Of a DNA stretch of 64,000 nucleotides, positions 37,363 through 47,194 are shown in pieces (position 1 is the stretch's first letter; the number at the start of each line of letters is the position of its first letter). Made by a program: the position numbers and the translations under genes. The stretch comes from Streptomyces malaysiense (lineage in GTDB: Bacteria > Actinomycetota > Actinomycetes > Streptomycetales > Streptomycetaceae), in the NCBI RefSeq assembly GCF_000980885.2, contig NZ_LBDA02000015.1, positions 1 through 64,000 of the forward strand. The letters run 5' to 3'. The notes under the pieces were generated by a model. It worked only from the letters and a program-made list of their open reading frames with translations. It was not told the DNA's origin and did not search any database.

Positions 37363-38559
37363 TCACCGCGTACAGCCCGTACGGCCCGACGCGAGCGTGG
37401 CGCACGCCGTCGCCTGGGCCGGATCCTTCGCGGCGATCATCGGGGTGTAGGCGATGGTGTCGCCCGCCTGCGTGGCCCGCCTGGTCTCGCGGACCTTGCC
37501 CCGCGCCCCGGTGACCTGGACCTCGTCGCCGGGCACCGCGCCGGTGATCCGGCCCCACGCGGCGCCGCAGACCTTGCTGTAGCGGACCTCGAGGGTGGTG
37601 GTGCCGAGGGTGACGGTCTGGGCGGTGGTCACCTGGTCGCCGCTGCACCCCATCGACTCGGCGTCCTTGCCCACGCAGTCCGAACCGGAACACTTCACCC
37701 CGGGCGGCAGGCTCGCCTTCGGACCCGGGCTGCGGGCCGGGCGCTCGGGCGCCGCCTCGTGCTTGCCGCCGCCGTGGTCCCCGGTGAAGTGGAAGACGCC
37801 GAGGATGATCAGCAGCACCGTGGCGAACCCGCCGAGGAACATCAGCGCCGGCTGCCGGTATCCGGACCTTCCGTCGGGGCCCGAGGGCCGTACGGGGTCG
37901 GAACCCTGAGAGCCCTGAGAGCTCTGAGAGCCCTGAGGATGCTGAGGGTTCCGGGTGCCCTGAGGGCTCTGAGGACCCTGGAGGCTCTGGGTGCCCTGAG
38001 GACTCCGCGCGTCCAGGGGGCCGTGCGGGCCCTCGGGGCCGAGCGGCTCCGGCTCACCGGGGATCCGTACCGGCTCCGGCCATCCGCCCGGCCGCCCGCT
38101 CGCCCGCGACGGCCCCTGATACCCGGCCAGCCCCCATGAGTTGCCACCGGAGGACTCTCCCGGCGCGCCGCCGCGCCGCTCCGCCTCCGCCGCCTTCGGC
38201 TGGGCGGGAATCCTCGGGACGCCCGGCGTGCCGTCCTCGGTACCGCTCGCGGACCGGCTCCCCGGCACCGCGTGCTCGTGCCCCAACTCCGCCCGGCTCC
38301 AGGCCCGTTCGGCCAGCTCCCACATCGTGATGATCGGCCCCGGGCTGGTCCCCGCCGCCTCGGCCAGTGCGACGGCCGCGCCCTTGGGGGCGAGGAGCCG
38401 GCCGGCGAGGTAGCTTTCCCAGGACGCCCTGCCGTAGCCCGTGCGGTCGGCCAGGGCCGCGCCGCCGAGCCCGCCCTGGTCCACGAGCCACCGCAGTTGG
38501 CTGACGAACTCCTTGATCTCCGGGTCGAGTTCGTTCGGCAAGGTCTTCCAGCGAGACAT
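37363..38559 (-). CDS. XRE-HTH protein with transmembrane helix and DUF2690 domain
   Basis: This 398-aa protein has an N-terminal XRE-type domain (FVSQLRWLVDQGGLGGAALA, then DRTGYGRASWESYLAGRLLA). A long Gly/Pro/Ser/Gln linker follows with QGxQSPQG-like repeats near residues 190-220. There is one membrane helix (ALMFLGGFATVLLIILGVFH) and then a DUF2690 domain (CSGSDCVGKDAESMGCSGDQ, then LEVRYSKVCGAAWGRITGA) with four conserved Cys, presumably extracytoplasmic. The layout suggests a membrane-tethered transcription or cell-surface sensor. Start ATG 38559 follows GGGGGGAG. Confidence 0.85.
   Translation of the reverse strand: MSRWKTLPNELDPEIKEFVSQLRWLVDQGGLGGAALADRTGYGRASWESYLAGRLLAPKGAAVALAEAAGTSPGPIITMWELAERAWSRAELGHEHAVPGSRSASGTEDGTPGVPRIPAQPKAAEAERRGGAPGESSGGNSWGLAGYQGPSRASGRPGGWPEPVRIPGEPEPLGPEGPHGPLDARSPQGTQSLQGPQSPQGTRNPQHPQGSQSSQGSQGSDPVRPSGPDGRSGYRQPALMFLGGFATVLLIILGVFHFTGDHGGGKHEAAPERPARSPGPKASLPPGVKCSGSDCVGKDAESMGCSGDQVTTAQTVTLGTTTLEVRYSKVCGAAWGRITGAVPGDEVQVTGARGKVRETRRATQAGDTIAYTPMIAAKDPAQATACATLASGRTGCTR
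37905..38005 (-). repeat. Degenerate coding repeat in the DUF2690 protein linker
   Basis: Units related to ccctgagagctctgaga recur about eight times at irregular 9-21-bp spacing, encoding Gln/Gly/Ser-rich QGxQSxQG repeats. They are a likely site of length variation between strains. Confidence 0.6.
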
Positions 38560-38734
38560 CGTCTCCCCCCTCATCCCCACTTTCGTACCGGACGGTCACC
38601 GTTCAGCGGAACGGTCACTTCCGTGCCACAGCGCGAAGAAAGCCGTTGAACAGGCCGTTCGCCAGGAGCCAGGGTGAATCGGGCGGCGGTTCGTCCCTCA
38701 TCGGGGGTGGGGACGAACCGCCGTACCACCGGCC

Positions 38735-39205
38735 CTATTTGGTCATCGTGAAGTGCAGCGTGTTGCTCAGGAACGGGATCTCCAGCAGGGGGTGCGGCTG
38801 GGCCATCAGGGCCAGCAGGACGATCGCCAGGCCGAGGATGCCGTAGGTGCTGATGTCGGTGAAGCGGGAGCGGACCGCGAGCATGCCGACGCCGGGCAGC
38901 AGCCAGCGCAGCACCGCGCCGGCCAGCAGCGCGGCGCCGATCAGCAGGGTGCCGACGCGGAACGCGTCCAACGCGGTCAGCAGCAGGCCGAGCGCGACCG
39001 TGCCCAGCACCAACAGCAGGGGCCACTGCCGGGCGGGCGCGGGCGCGCCGCCGGGCGCGGCCCGGCCACCGCCCTCCGGCCGGGCGGTGTCCCGCGTGAA
39101 CAGCGGGAAGCGGCGGGTGACCCGCCGCGGGCGCCCCTCGGCGTCGGGGGCGCTGATCGCGTCGCGGACGGTCTCCTGGCCGTCCCGCGTGTCCTCAGCC
39201 GGCAC
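38735..39205 (-). CDS. DUF3017 membrane protein
   Basis: This 156-aa protein has a charged N-terminus of 60 residues, three to four hydrophobic helices ([40 protein letters not shown], then [16 protein letters not shown]) and the DUF3017 middle [18 protein letters not shown]. It overlaps the folD stop by 11 bp and is regularly found directly after folD in streptomycetes. Function unknown. Confidence 0.85.
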   Translation of the reverse strand: MPAEDTRDGQETVRDAISAPDAEGRPRRVTRRFPLFTRDTARPEGGGRAAPGGAPAPARQWPLLLVLGTVALGLLLTALDAFRVGTLLIGAALLAGAVLRWLLPGVGMLAVRSRFTDISTYGILGLAIVLLALMAQPHPLLEIPFLSNTLHFTMTK

Positions 39206-40049
39206 TGCGCTCCGCCGCCTCGACCACGTTGACCAGCAGCTGGGCCCGGGTCATGGGGCCGACACCGCCGGGGTTGGGGGAGATGAAGCCGGCCACCCCG
39301 GTCACGTCCGGGTGAACGTCGCCGACGATCTTGCCCTCGGCGTTGCGGGAGACGCCCACGTCCAGGACGGCCGCGCCCGGCTTGATGTCCTCGGCGCGGA
39401 TCAGGTGCGGGGCGCCCGCCGCCGCGATGACGATGTCGGCGCGCTTGAGGTGGGCGGACAGATCGCGGGTGCCGGTGTGGCACTGGGTCACGGTGGCGTT
39501 CTCGCTGCGGCGGGTGAGCAGCAGCGGCATCGGACGGCCGATGGTGACGCCCCGGCCGACGACCACGACCTCGGCGCCCTTGATCTCCACGCCGTAGCGG
39601 CGCAGCAGGGTGAGGATGCCGTTGGGGGTGCAGGGCAGCGGGGCGGGCTCGTTGAGGACCAGGCGCCCGAGGTTCATCGGGTGCAGGCCGTCCGCGTCCT
39701 TGGCCGGGTCCATCAGCTCCAGGATGCGGTTCTCGTCGATGCCCCTGGGCAGCGGCAGCTGGACGATGTAGCCGGTGCAGGCCGGGTCCTCGTTCAGCTC
39801 GCGGACGACCGCCTCGATCTCCTCCTGGGTGGCGGTGGCCGGCAGCTCCCGCTGGATGGAGGCGAGGCCCACCTCGGCGCAGTCGCGGTGCTTGCCCGCG
39901 ACGTACTTGCGGCTGCCGGGGTCGTCCCCGACCAGGATCGTGCCGAGGCCGGGCGTGATGCCCTTCTCCTTCAGCGCCGCCACGCGGGCGGTCAGATCGG
40001 ACTTGATCGCGGCTGCGGTGGCCTTGCCATCGAGAATCTGGGCGGTCAT
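39195..40049 (-). CDS. folD: Bifunctional methylenetetrahydrofolate dehydrogenase/cyclohydrolase
   Basis: This 284-aa enzyme interconverts 5,10-methylene-THF, methenyl-THF and 10-formyl-THF using NADP. The catalytic Lys is in [64 protein letters not shown] and [20 protein letters not shown] are family blocks. GGAGG precedes ATG 40049. It supplies formyl donors to PurN and PurH elsewhere in the window. No ZTP aptamer like that of glyA was seen in its leader. Confidence 0.96.
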   Translation of the reverse strand: MTAQILDGKATAAAIKSDLTARVAALKEKGITPGLGTILVGDDPGSRKYVAGKHRDCAEVGLASIQRELPATATQEEIEAVVRELNEDPACTGYIVQLPLPRGIDENRILELMDPAKDADGLHPMNLGRLVLNEPAPLPCTPNGILTLLRRYGVEIKGAEVVVVGRGVTIGRPMPLLLTRRSENATVTQCHTGTRDLSAHLKRADIVIAAAGAPHLIRAEDIKPGAAVLDVGVSRNAEGKIVGDVHPDVTGVAGFISPNPGGVGPMTRAQLLVNVVEAAERSAG

Positions 40050-40326
40050 ACCCCCATCCTCCAGGATGACCGCCCCAGGGTTCCAATCCGGGGCCGCGTC
40101 GGGGCCCCCACCAGGGTCGTAGCCGGTCCCCGGGTGATCCCTGATGTTGCACTTGCACAACACCCGGGGATTACGGCTGGACAAGTAAGTATCCGGTCAA
40201 GAACCATGAACAGCACAGTGCAGCGGGCAGCTCATCGGGGGGACGAACCGCATCTGTAGCAACTCTCCTCCGTGCGGTGCCGCGCCTCGTCCCCGCACTC
40301 GCTCGAACGACGGAGGAACACCAGCC

Positions 40327-40851
40327 ATGAGCTATGGCGACCCGAACAACCCTTACGGCGCTCCCCAGGGACAGCCGCAGCAGCCCGGATACGGCTACCC
40401 CGCCGCGCCGCCGGTCCAGCAGCCGTACGCCACCGCCCCGATGGCCGCCATGCCGGGCAAGGTCAACGCGGCCCGCGTGATGCTGTGGGTGATCGTCGCC
40501 CTCCAGGTCATCGGCGTGGGCCTGTTCGCCTTCTTCGCCGTGGCCGTCAACAAGGCCAAGAACGACAACTCCGTGCCCAGCCTCGCCGACTACCCGGTGG
40601 GCGTGCTGTGGGCCTTCGTGGTGCTCGCGCTCGCCTGGCTGGTGTGGGCGATCGTGCTGGCCGCGAAGTTCTCCTCCGGCGGCAACGGCCTGCGGGTCAC
40701 CACGCTGGTGTTCGGCATCCTGACCGCGGTGCTCGGCGTCTACCCGTTCGTCGTCGTCGTGGGCATCTTCCACATCGTGCTGGGCATCCTGATCGCCTGC
40801 TTCGTCGGCGGTGCCGACGGCAAGGCCTGGTTCGGCCGCCCGCGTTACTGA
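40327..40851 (+). CDS. Small membrane protein with Pro/Gln/Tyr-rich N-terminus
   Basis: This 174-aa protein has a 45-residue low-complexity cytoplasmic head (YGAPQGQPQQPGYGYPAAPP) and three to four hydrophobic segments (ARVMLWVIVALQVIGVGLFA, GVLWAFVVLALAWLVWAIVL, then FGILTAVLGVYPFVVVVGIF). It lacks recognisable catalytic motifs. Such proteins are common and uncharacterised in Streptomyces. ATG 40327 is preceded by GGAGGAA. The 277-bp leader (40050-40326) contains no other gene. Confidence 0.75.
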   Translation: MSYGDPNNPYGAPQGQPQQPGYGYPAAPPVQQPYATAPMAAMPGKVNAARVMLWVIVALQVIGVGLFAFFAVAVNKAKNDNSVPSLADYPVGVLWAFVVLALAWLVWAIVLAAKFSSGGNGLRVTTLVFGILTAVLGVYPFVVVVGIFHIVLGILIACFVGGADGKAWFGRPRY

Positions 40852-40980
40852 GAACGCCCGCGGCGCGGAGCGATTCGCGCCATTCGGCATCCGGGGCCGT
40901 GTCTCACCCTTCCAGGGGGGACACGGCCCCGCCGCGTCGCCCTACTCTGGGAGAAGCCGTCAGGCACGGGGAGACGCACC

Positions 40981-41736
40981 TTGTACAGCATCATCGTCGT
41001 ACCTCCGCCGACCACGGAGGACCGGCAGCAGCGCGGCCAGATCCGCCTCGCCCCCGGCGAGCGCCTCCGCTTCGGGCGGGCGCCCGGGAACGATCTGCCG
41101 ATCCCGCACGAGGGAGTCTCGCGCCGGGCCGGTGAACTCGGCGCCCAGGGCGCGTTCTGGACGCTGAGCAACCTGTCCGCGCACCAGACGTACGTCGTGG
41201 AGAACCCCGAGGGCGCGGGCGAGCACATCAAGGTCGGGCCGGGCAGACTCGACGCGCCGGTGCCCTTCGAGTTCTCCCGGATCGTGCTGCCCGCGGGCGG
41301 CGACCTGCTCGCCGTCGAGGTATGGGCACCGCGCCACGACTACCTGCGCGACGGCTGCGGAACCGACGGCGACACCACCGCCCCGGCCTTCTCCGTCGAC
41401 CGCACCAAGCGCTACTTCGCCGTGCTGGCCGCCCTGTGCGAGCCGCGGCTGCGCGGAGATCCGCACGCGCCGCTGCCCACCGTCGACCAGGTCGTGGGCC
41501 GGCTCTCCCCCTCCTGGCCGGCCGCCTCGCGCGCCTCGGTGCAGTGGAACATCGACTACCTCGCGGTGAAACTGCGGCTCAAACCCGGCCCGGACACGGC
41601 GGACCCGGGCCCGCGGCTGAACGGCAAGAAGGAGTCCCTGGTCTCGCTGGCGCTCCGCTTCGACCTGGTGCGCGAGGACGACCTGATCGTGCTGTCCGGC
41701 ACCGGATCCGGGCCCGCGCGCCGGAACGCCCGGTGA
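40981..41736 (+). CDS. FHA-like domain protein coupled to a protein kinase
   Basis: The N-terminal about 110 of 251 aa resemble a forkhead-associated domain: GERLRFGRAPGNDLPIPHEG keeps the key Arg and VSRRAGELGA the Ser, but the usual His after SR is lost. The C-terminal half looks like a winged-helix segment (DRTKRYFAVLAALCEPRLRG, and VQWNIDYLAVKLRLK). FHA domains bind phospho-Thr, so it is a candidate substrate or adaptor of the kinase encoded next, with which it overlaps by GTGA. The start is TTG 40981 preceded by GGGGAG. Confidence 0.8.
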   Translation: MYSIIVVPPPTTEDRQQRGQIRLAPGERLRFGRAPGNDLPIPHEGVSRRAGELGAQGAFWTLSNLSAHQTYVVENPEGAGEHIKVGPGRLDAPVPFEFSRIVLPAGGDLLAVEVWAPRHDYLRDGCGTDGDTTAPAFSVDRTKRYFAVLAALCEPRLRGDPHAPLPTVDQVVGRLSPSWPAASRASVQWNIDYLAVKLRLKPGPDTADPGPRLNGKKESLVSLALRFDLVREDDLIVLSGTGSGPARRNAR

Positions 41737-43238
41737 CCGAGCCGTACGCCGTGCCGGTGCCCAGGGGCTACCGGGTCGGCGACTGGGAGGTCCGCGAGCC
41801 GCTCGCGACGGGCGCCTTCGGGAGCGTGTACGCCGCGCGGAGGGTCGGCGGGGAGTCCGGCCGGCTCCCGCGCACCGCCGCCCTGAAGTTCCTCCCCACC
41901 GGTACCGGCACGCCCCGCCAGCTCGCCCACCTACGCGAACTGGTGGAGCGCGAGGTGCGGTTGCTGCGCCGGCTGCGGCAGCCGCGGCTGATCCGGATGT
42001 ACGAGACCCTCGTCGTCGACGACCCCGCTCGCCCCGCCCTCGACGGCGCCACCGTCCTCGTGCTGGAACGCGCGGCGGGCTCCCTGTCCGCGCTGCTCAC
42101 CACCGCTCCCCGGCCGGCCGCCGGACCCGCGCTGCTGGCCCAGGTCTGCGCGGGGCTGGCCCAGTTGCACCGGGCGGGGTGGGTGCACGGAGACCTCAAG
42201 CCGGCCAACGTGCTGCTGATGGCGGACGGTTCGGCACGGCTGGCCGACTTCAACATGGCCGCCGAACTGGAGGGCACCCACGGCTACACGCCCGCCTTCT
42301 CCACCCCCGACTACACCCCGCCCGAGCTGCTGTGGTCGGAGATCGGCGAACGCGGCCGCCCGATCCGCCCGTCGGCCGACATCTGGGCCTTCGGCGTGCT
42401 CGCCCACCTCCTCCTCACCGGCTCCTTCCCACTGCCCGGCGGTACCCCGTCGGCCCGCCGGGATGCCGCCGTCGCCTATGCGCGCGGCACCGAGGAGCTG
42501 CGCCTGTCGGCCGAACTCCCGGACGCCTGGCGGGAGATCGTGCGGGACTGCCTGGCCCGTACGCACGCCGACCGGATCGGCACCGATGCGCTGCTGCGCC
42601 GCGTCCCGGCCGCCGCGGGCACCGGCCGCGCGCCCCGGCCGTCCCGCCGCCGTCGTCGCGGGGCCGTCCTGGCCGCCGCGGCCGCCGCCGCGGCGGTCGC
42701 CGCCGGTCTACTCGGGTACGGCCTCGACGGCCGGACCGGCACCGACGAGAAGGCCCTGGCCCGCTACGGCGCCGCCGAACTGCGCACCGACCGGGGCGTT
42801 CCGGTGCGCTACCGACGGCTGATCGTGGACGCCGCCCACGGCTGCCGCCGCCCGGACGTCAGCCCGGCGCTGATCGCGGCCATGCTGGAGGCCGAGAGCG
42901 GCTTCGACGCGGATCTCGCCGACCCGGGCGCCCAGGAGTACGGCATCGCCCGCTGGACCCCGTCCGTGCTGCGCTGGTGGATGCGGGACGACGGCGTTCC
43001 CGCCTCCGCGACCCCCACACCCCCGCTGACCCCGGCCGTGTCCATCCCGGCCATGGGCCGCTATCTGTGCTTCATCGACGCCCACCTGGGGCCGGATCTG
43101 CCCGGTGACCGGCGGGTGCTGGACGCTGCCGGATACCGGACGTCGTACAAGAAGGTCAACACCACGGGCGGTATCCCGGCGGCGTACCGCGCGTACTGCG
43201 CCGAGGTCGCCCGCCGTCTCGCGGAGTACACACCCTGA
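41733..43238 (+). CDS. Membrane Ser/Thr protein kinase fused to an extracellular SLT-like (lytic transglycosylase) domain
   Basis: This 501-aa protein has a kinase domain over residues 10-290: glycine loop LATGAFGSVY, Lys about 52 in ALKFL, HGDLKPANVLL about 152 (HGD replaces HRD), and DFN about 172 instead of DFG. An activation/P+1 segment (YTPPELLWSE) follows. A basic stretch and one helix lie at about 309-329. The outer domain (LIVDAAHGCRRPDVSPALIA, then MLEAESGFDADLADPGAQEY) has the Glu and ESGF pattern of SLT/lysozyme-fold enzymes or binders. It may sense or remodel peptidoglycan. The kinase may bind ATP weakly because of DFN. Confidence 0.85.
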   Translation: MTEPYAVPVPRGYRVGDWEVREPLATGAFGSVYAARRVGGESGRLPRTAALKFLPTGTGTPRQLAHLRELVEREVRLLRRLRQPRLIRMYETLVVDDPARPALDGATVLVLERAAGSLSALLTTAPRPAAGPALLAQVCAGLAQLHRAGWVHGDLKPANVLLMADGSARLADFNMAAELEGTHGYTPAFSTPDYTPPELLWSEIGERGRPIRPSADIWAFGVLAHLLLTGSFPLPGGTPSARRDAAVAYARGTEELRLSAELPDAWREIVRDCLARTHADRIGTDALLRRVPAAAGTGRAPRPSRRRRRGAVLAAAAAAAAVAAGLLGYGLDGRTGTDEKALARYGAAELRTDRGVPVRYRRLIVDAAHGCRRPDVSPALIAAMLEAESGFDADLADPGAQEYGIARWTPSVLRWWMRDDGVPASATPTPPLTPAVSIPAMGRYLCFIDAHLGPDLPGDRRVLDAAGYRTSYKKVNTTGGIPAAYRAYCAEVARRLAEYTP

Positions 43239-43332
43239 GACTTCCGAGGTACCGGCCCGGGGGCCCGGCTGGGACGGTGGAACCACTCCGCCACGGCGGA
43301 GCGACCACGTCGCTCGTTCACATGGGGGAACA

Positions 43333-43800
43333 GTGAATATCGCCAAGCCCGCCGCGCTGCTCGTCGCGGCCACCGCCCTGCTCGCCGGCTCCACGGCCGC
43401 GGCCACCGCCGCCCCGGACGGCACCCGGGTCACCGCCGTCCAGCGCACCGCCGACCAGGTGCTGCCGGGCCACCCGGCCGCGCTGGAGGTGACGCGTGAC
43501 CAGGTCCGCTACGACGGCCTCACCCTCACCGAGGTCCCGAAGGGCGAGCTCGCCGCCAAGGACCTGGCCTGCGCGTACGGCCACCTCTGCATGATCGTCA
43601 GGGGCACCAAGTTCGACTTCTACAAGTGCCAGACCTGGACGGTGAGCAACTGGACCGGTGACGGCCCGTTCACCAACAACCAGACACCCGGCACGGTCGC
43701 CAGGTTCTTCAACAAGGACGGCAGCGTCCGCTGGACCTCGACCGCCTACCAGGCCGGCACCGCCACCTGGGACCCGGTCTTCTCCCTGCGTCCCTGCTGA
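43333..43800 (+). CDS. Secreted peptidase-inhibitor family I36-like protein
   Basis: This 155-aa protein has a signal peptide ([20 protein letters not shown], cleaved near ATAA). A propeptide-like region comes next, then a C-terminal domain with four Cys ([27 protein letters not shown]) arranged as in the I36/SMI-like secreted proteins of Streptomyces. GTG 43333 is preceded by GGGGGAA. Protease-inhibitory activity is suggested by family only. Confidence 0.7.
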   Translation: MNIAKPAALLVAATALLAGSTAAATAAPDGTRVTAVQRTADQVLPGHPAALEVTRDQVRYDGLTLTEVPKGELAAKDLACAYGHLCMIVRGTKFDFYKCQTWTVSNWTGDGPFTNNQTPGTVARFFNKDGSVRWTSTAYQAGTATWDPVFSLRPC

Positions 43801-43814
43801 CCCGGCAGACGGCG

Positions 43815-43856
43815 CGGCGGCCTCCGGCCCCCTCGGGGGAGGGCCGGAGGCCGCCG
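43815..43856. terminator. Bidirectional terminator between the I36-like gene and purH
   Basis: A perfect 16-bp stem: cggcggcctccggccc (43815-43830) pairs with 43841-43856 around a 10-nt loop, between two convergent genes. Confidence 0.9.
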
Positions 43857-43872
43857 TACGCGTCTTCGCGGC

Positions 43873-45435
43873 TCAGTGGAAGAAGTGGCGCGTGCCCGTG
43901 AAGTACATGGTCACGCCCGCCTTCTGGGCCGCCTCGACGGCCAGCTCGTCACGGACGGAGCCGCCGGGCTGGACGATCGCGCGGACACCGGCGTCGATCA
44001 GGATCTGCGGGCCGTCGGGGAAGGGGAAGAACGCGTCGGAGGCCGCGTAGGAGCCGCGGGCGCGCTCCTCGCCGGCCCGCTCGACCGCGAGCTTGCAGGA
44101 GTCGACGCGGTTGACCTGGCCCATGCCGACACCGACCGAGGCGCCGTCCTTGGCGAGCAGGATCGCGTTGGACTTCACCGCGCGGCAGGCCTTCCAGGCG
44201 AACGCGAGGTCCTCCAGCTCCTCGGCGGACAGCGCCTCGCCACTGGCCAGCGTCCAGTTGGCGGGGTCGTCGCCCTCGGCCTGGAGCCGGTCGGCGGCCT
44301 GGAGCAGCAGACCGCCGTCGACCGGCTTGGCCTCGATCGCGTTCGCGGGGCCGCCCTCGGCCTTCAGCACACGGATGTTCTTCTTCTTGGTGAGGGCCTC
44401 CAGGGCCCCCTCCTCGTAGTCCGGGGCGACGATGACCTCGGTGAAGATCTCCGCGACCTGCTCGGCCATCTCCTTGCTGACCGGCCGGTTCACGGCGATG
44501 ACGCCGCCGAACGCGGACAGCGGGTCGCAGGCGTGCGCCTTGCGGTGCGCCTCGGCGACGTCCGCGCCGACCGCGATGCCGCAGGGGTTCGCGTGCTTGA
44601 TGATCGCGACGCAGGGCTCGGCGTGGTCGTACGCGGCACGGCGCGCGGCGTCCGTGTCCGTGTAGTTGTTGTACGACATCTCCTTGCCGTGCAGCTGCTC
44701 CGCCTCGGCCAGGCCGCCCGTGCCGTCGACGTAGAGCGCGGCGCCCTGGTGCGGGTTCTCGCCGTAGCGCAGGGTGTTCTTGCGCTCGTACGTGACGCCG
44801 GTGAAGTCCGGGAAGGCCGAGTCGTCCACGGGGGCGTAGTCGGCGGCGAACCAGGAGGCGACGGCCACGTCGTAGGCGGCGGTGTGCCTGAACGCCTCGG
44901 CGGCCAGCCGCTTGCGGGCGGCCAGGTCGAAGCCGCCGTCCTTGACGGCCGCGAGGACGTCCGCGTACCGGGCGGGGCTGGTGACCACGGCGACCGAGGG
45001 GTGGTTCTTGGCGGCGGCCCGGACCATCGAGGGACCGCCGATGTCGATCTGCTCCACGCACTCGTCGGCCGAGGCCCCGGAGGCGACGGTCTCGCGGAAC
45101 GGGTAGAGGTTCACGACCACCAGGTCGAACGGCGCCACGCCCAGCTCGTCGAGCTGCGCGCGGTGGCTGTCCAGGCGCAGGTCGGCGAGGATGCCCGCGT
45201 GCACCTTCGGGTGCAGGGTCTTGACCCGGCCGTCCAGGCACTCGGGGAAGCCGGTCAGCTCCTCGACCTTGGTGACCGGGACGCCGGCGGCGGCGATACG
45301 GGAGGCGGTGGAACCGGTGGACACCAGCTCGACACCGGCCTCGTGCAGCCCGCGCGCCAGCTCTTCCAGGCCGGTCTTGTCGTAGACGCTGACGAGCGCC
45401 CTGCGAAGGGGCCGCTTGTTGCTCTCGGCGGTCAC
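43873..45435 (-). CDS. purH: Bifunctional AICAR transformylase/IMP cyclohydrolase
   Basis: This 520-aa enzyme performs the last two steps of IMP synthesis. The N-terminal cyclohydrolase domain has [20 protein letters not shown] and [16 protein letters not shown]. The C-terminal transformylase has [14 protein letters not shown], then [20 protein letters not shown] with the catalytic Lys-His pair, and [23 protein letters not shown] 45435 overlaps the purN stop (GTGA). It consumes 10-formyl-THF, and its substrate AICAR (ZMP) is the precursor of the ZTP sensed by the glyA riboswitch. Confidence 0.97.
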   Translation of the reverse strand: MTAESNKRPLRRALVSVYDKTGLEELARGLHEAGVELVSTGSTASRIAAAGVPVTKVEELTGFPECLDGRVKTLHPKVHAGILADLRLDSHRAQLDELGVAPFDLVVVNLYPFRETVASGASADECVEQIDIGGPSMVRAAAKNHPSVAVVTSPARYADVLAAVKDGGFDLAARKRLAAEAFRHTAAYDVAVASWFAADYAPVDDSAFPDFTGVTYERKNTLRYGENPHQGAALYVDGTGGLAEAEQLHGKEMSYNNYTDTDAARRAAYDHAEPCVAIIKHANPCGIAVGADVAEAHRKAHACDPLSAFGGVIAVNRPVSKEMAEQVAEIFTEVIVAPDYEEGALEALTKKKNIRVLKAEGGPANAIEAKPVDGGLLLQAADRLQAEGDDPANWTLASGEALSAEELEDLAFAWKACRAVKSNAILLAKDGASVGVGMGQVNRVDSCKLAVERAGEERARGSYAASDAFFPFPDGPQILIDAGVRAIVQPGGSVRDELAVEAAQKAGVTMYFTGTRHFFH

Positions 45436-46061
45436 TGGATAACTACCTTTCGTCCCTCGATCCGATAGCCGTGGCGGGCGAGCCGTCCCACGACCTCGAC
45501 GAGCAGCCTTCGCTCGACTTCCTTGATGCGCTCGTGCAGCGCGCTCTCGTCGTCCTCGTCCCGGATCTCCACCACGCCCTGCGCGATGATCGGCCCGGTG
45601 TCGACACCGTCGTCGACGAAGTGGACGGTGCAGCCGGTGACCCGGGCGCCGTACGCGAGCGCGTCGCGGACCCCGTGTGTGCCGGGAAAACTGGGCAGCA
45701 GCGCCGGGTGGGTGTTGACGAACCGCCCGCCGAAGCGCGCCAGGAACTCCTTGCCCACGATCTTCATGAACCCGGCGGAGATCACGAGGTCCGGTTCGTA
45801 CGCCGCGACCGCCGCGGCGAGGGCGGCGTCCCACTCCTCGCGGCTCGCGTGGTCCTTCACCCGGCACACGAAGACCGGCAGCCCGGCGCGCTCGGCGCGG
45901 GCGAGCCCCTCGATGCCGTCGCGGTCGGCCCCGACGGCGACGATCCGCGCGCCGTACGCCTCGGCTCCGGTGCGCTCGATCTCGTCCAGGAGCGCCTGGA
46001 GGTTGGTGCCGGATCCGGAGACCAGCACGACGAGGCGCTTGGCCACGGGGTTGGCGGCCAC
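45432..46061 (-). CDS. purN: Phosphoribosylglycinamide formyltransferase
   Basis: This 209-aa enzyme transfers the formyl group of 10-formyl-THF to GAR. It has [40 protein letters not shown], the catalytic region [20 protein letters not shown] and [20 protein letters not shown] 46061 was chosen because GAGAAAGG at 46077-46070 is ideally spaced; the longer frame to 46079 has no ribosome site. It forms an operon with purH. Confidence 0.96.
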   Translation of the reverse strand: MAANPVAKRLVVLVSGSGTNLQALLDEIERTGAEAYGARIVAVGADRDGIEGLARAERAGLPVFVCRVKDHASREEWDAALAAAVAAYEPDLVISAGFMKIVGKEFLARFGGRFVNTHPALLPSFPGTHGVRDALAYGARVTGCTVHFVDDGVDTGPIIAQGVVEIRDEDDESALHERIKEVERRLLVEVVGRLARHGYRIEGRKVVIQ

Positions 46062-46108
46062 GGTGGGGCCCTTTCTCAAGAAGCGGTCTGTGCCGTCGGC
46101 GGTCTGTA

Positions 46109-46122
46109 CATTCGTACGAATG
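46109..46122. promoter_or_regulatory. 14-bp perfect palindrome upstream of purN (candidate operator)
   Basis: cattcgtacgaatg is a perfect palindrome 48 nt upstream of the purN start, in an otherwise very GC-rich gap of 349 bp (46062-46410). It also faces the divergent membrane-protein gene. The remainder of the gap includes a ccccg/cgggg mini-hairpin near 46130-46144 and no gene. Confidence 0.45.
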
Positions 46123-46410
46123 CTTCGCGCCCCGGGATACGGGGAAGTCTACGAAGCGGCCGACCGCCAGCAACGATACCGGCACCGCGGACGGCCCCCA
46201 CGGGACGGGTACGTGGCCGGGAGGTAGCGTTCGCAGGGAATCGGCGGGAGCAGCCCCGGGAACGCGGTCGTCGTGCGGCGCGTTGACGGGGTGGAAGCTC
46301 ACGACGACAGCCGTGTCGATCTAGGGGAAGACGCTCTTTTGATGCCCGTCCGCAGCCTGCGACTCCTCACGTTCCCGCCAGATCCGGTCCGGGGAGGGGA
46401 GCGCGACGGA

Positions 46411-47181
46411 GTGCTGCTGCGCGAGCGGCCTTCGACGCCGCCCGACGCCCCGCGGGGCGGATCCGGTGGATCCGGTGCATCCGGTGAGGGGCACGACGGC
46501 GCCTCCGGGCGGGACGGCCGCGGCGGCGAGGGCGAAGGGCAGCGGGACAATCCGTTCGCGCCGCCGCCGGAGGGCACGCCGGACCGGCCGTGGCAGCCGC
46601 GGCACCCTGGCGGTGCGTCCGGTGGCGGTGAGGGCGGTCAGGGCGGCGGTTCCTGGGGCAGCCGGTGGAGCGACCGGCAGCCCGGCCGGTCCCCCGGCGG
46701 CTTCGGGGAGCGTCCCGGCGCGGGTCCCCAGGGGCCCGGTGGGCAGGGCGGCGGTCAGGGCGGCCCCGGTGCGGGAATGCGCTGGGACCCCACGGACCCG
46801 GTCCAGCGCCGGGCGCGCTACGCGCTGCTGTCCGGGATGTGGGCCGTCTTCTTCGCGCTGTTCAGCTGGCCGTACGTGTCGCTGCTGCTGGGCTCGCTGG
46901 CGCTGTACTGGGGCATCAGCGCCCTGCGCGCCAAGCCCCGCACCCCCGCCCCGGACAAGCCGGCCCCGGCCTCCGGCCGCCCCCAGACAACGGCGGCCGT
47001 CGGCGGCCTGGTCACGGCGTCCCTGGCCCTGGTGCTGGTCGCCTCGACGTTCACGGTCCAGTTCGTCTACCGCGACTACTTCACGTGTGTGAACGACGCG
47101 CTCACGCACGAGGCGAAACAGTCGTGCCAGACGCTGCTGCCGCAGCAGTTGCGGGGCGTGCTCGGGGCGGAGAACGAGTAG
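46411..47181 (+). CDS. Gly-rich membrane protein (DUF4190-like)
   Basis: This protein of about 256 aa has a long disordered Gly/Ser/Pro/Gln/Arg head (roughly residues 10-115). One to two hydrophobic segments follow ([20 protein letters not shown], then [18 protein letters not shown]). A last helix ([20 protein letters not shown]) comes before a short Cys-containing tail ([20 protein letters not shown]). GTG 46411 follows GGGGAGGGGAG. It lies between perM and purN but on the opposite strand. Function unknown. Confidence 0.7.
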   Translation: MLLRERPSTPPDAPRGGSGGSGASGEGHDGASGRDGRGGEGEGQRDNPFAPPPEGTPDRPWQPRHPGGASGGGEGGQGGGSWGSRWSDRQPGRSPGGFGERPGAGPQGPGGQGGGQGGPGAGMRWDPTDPVQRRARYALLSGMWAVFFALFSWPYVSLLLGSLALYWGISALRAKPRTPAPDKPAPASGRPQTTAAVGGLVTASLALVLVASTFTVQFVYRDYFTCVNDALTHEAKQSCQTLLPQQLRGVLGAENE

Positions 47182-47194
47182 CGCGGGGCCGGCG

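Noticed and set aside
40050..40200. Possible riboswitch in the folD leader
   Set aside because: GC-rich pairing segments exist, but none of the ZTP or THF aptamer blocks could be found.
46062..46300. ZTP riboswitch upstream of purN-purH
   Set aside because: No pfl conserved blocks in the leader; only a short palindrome.
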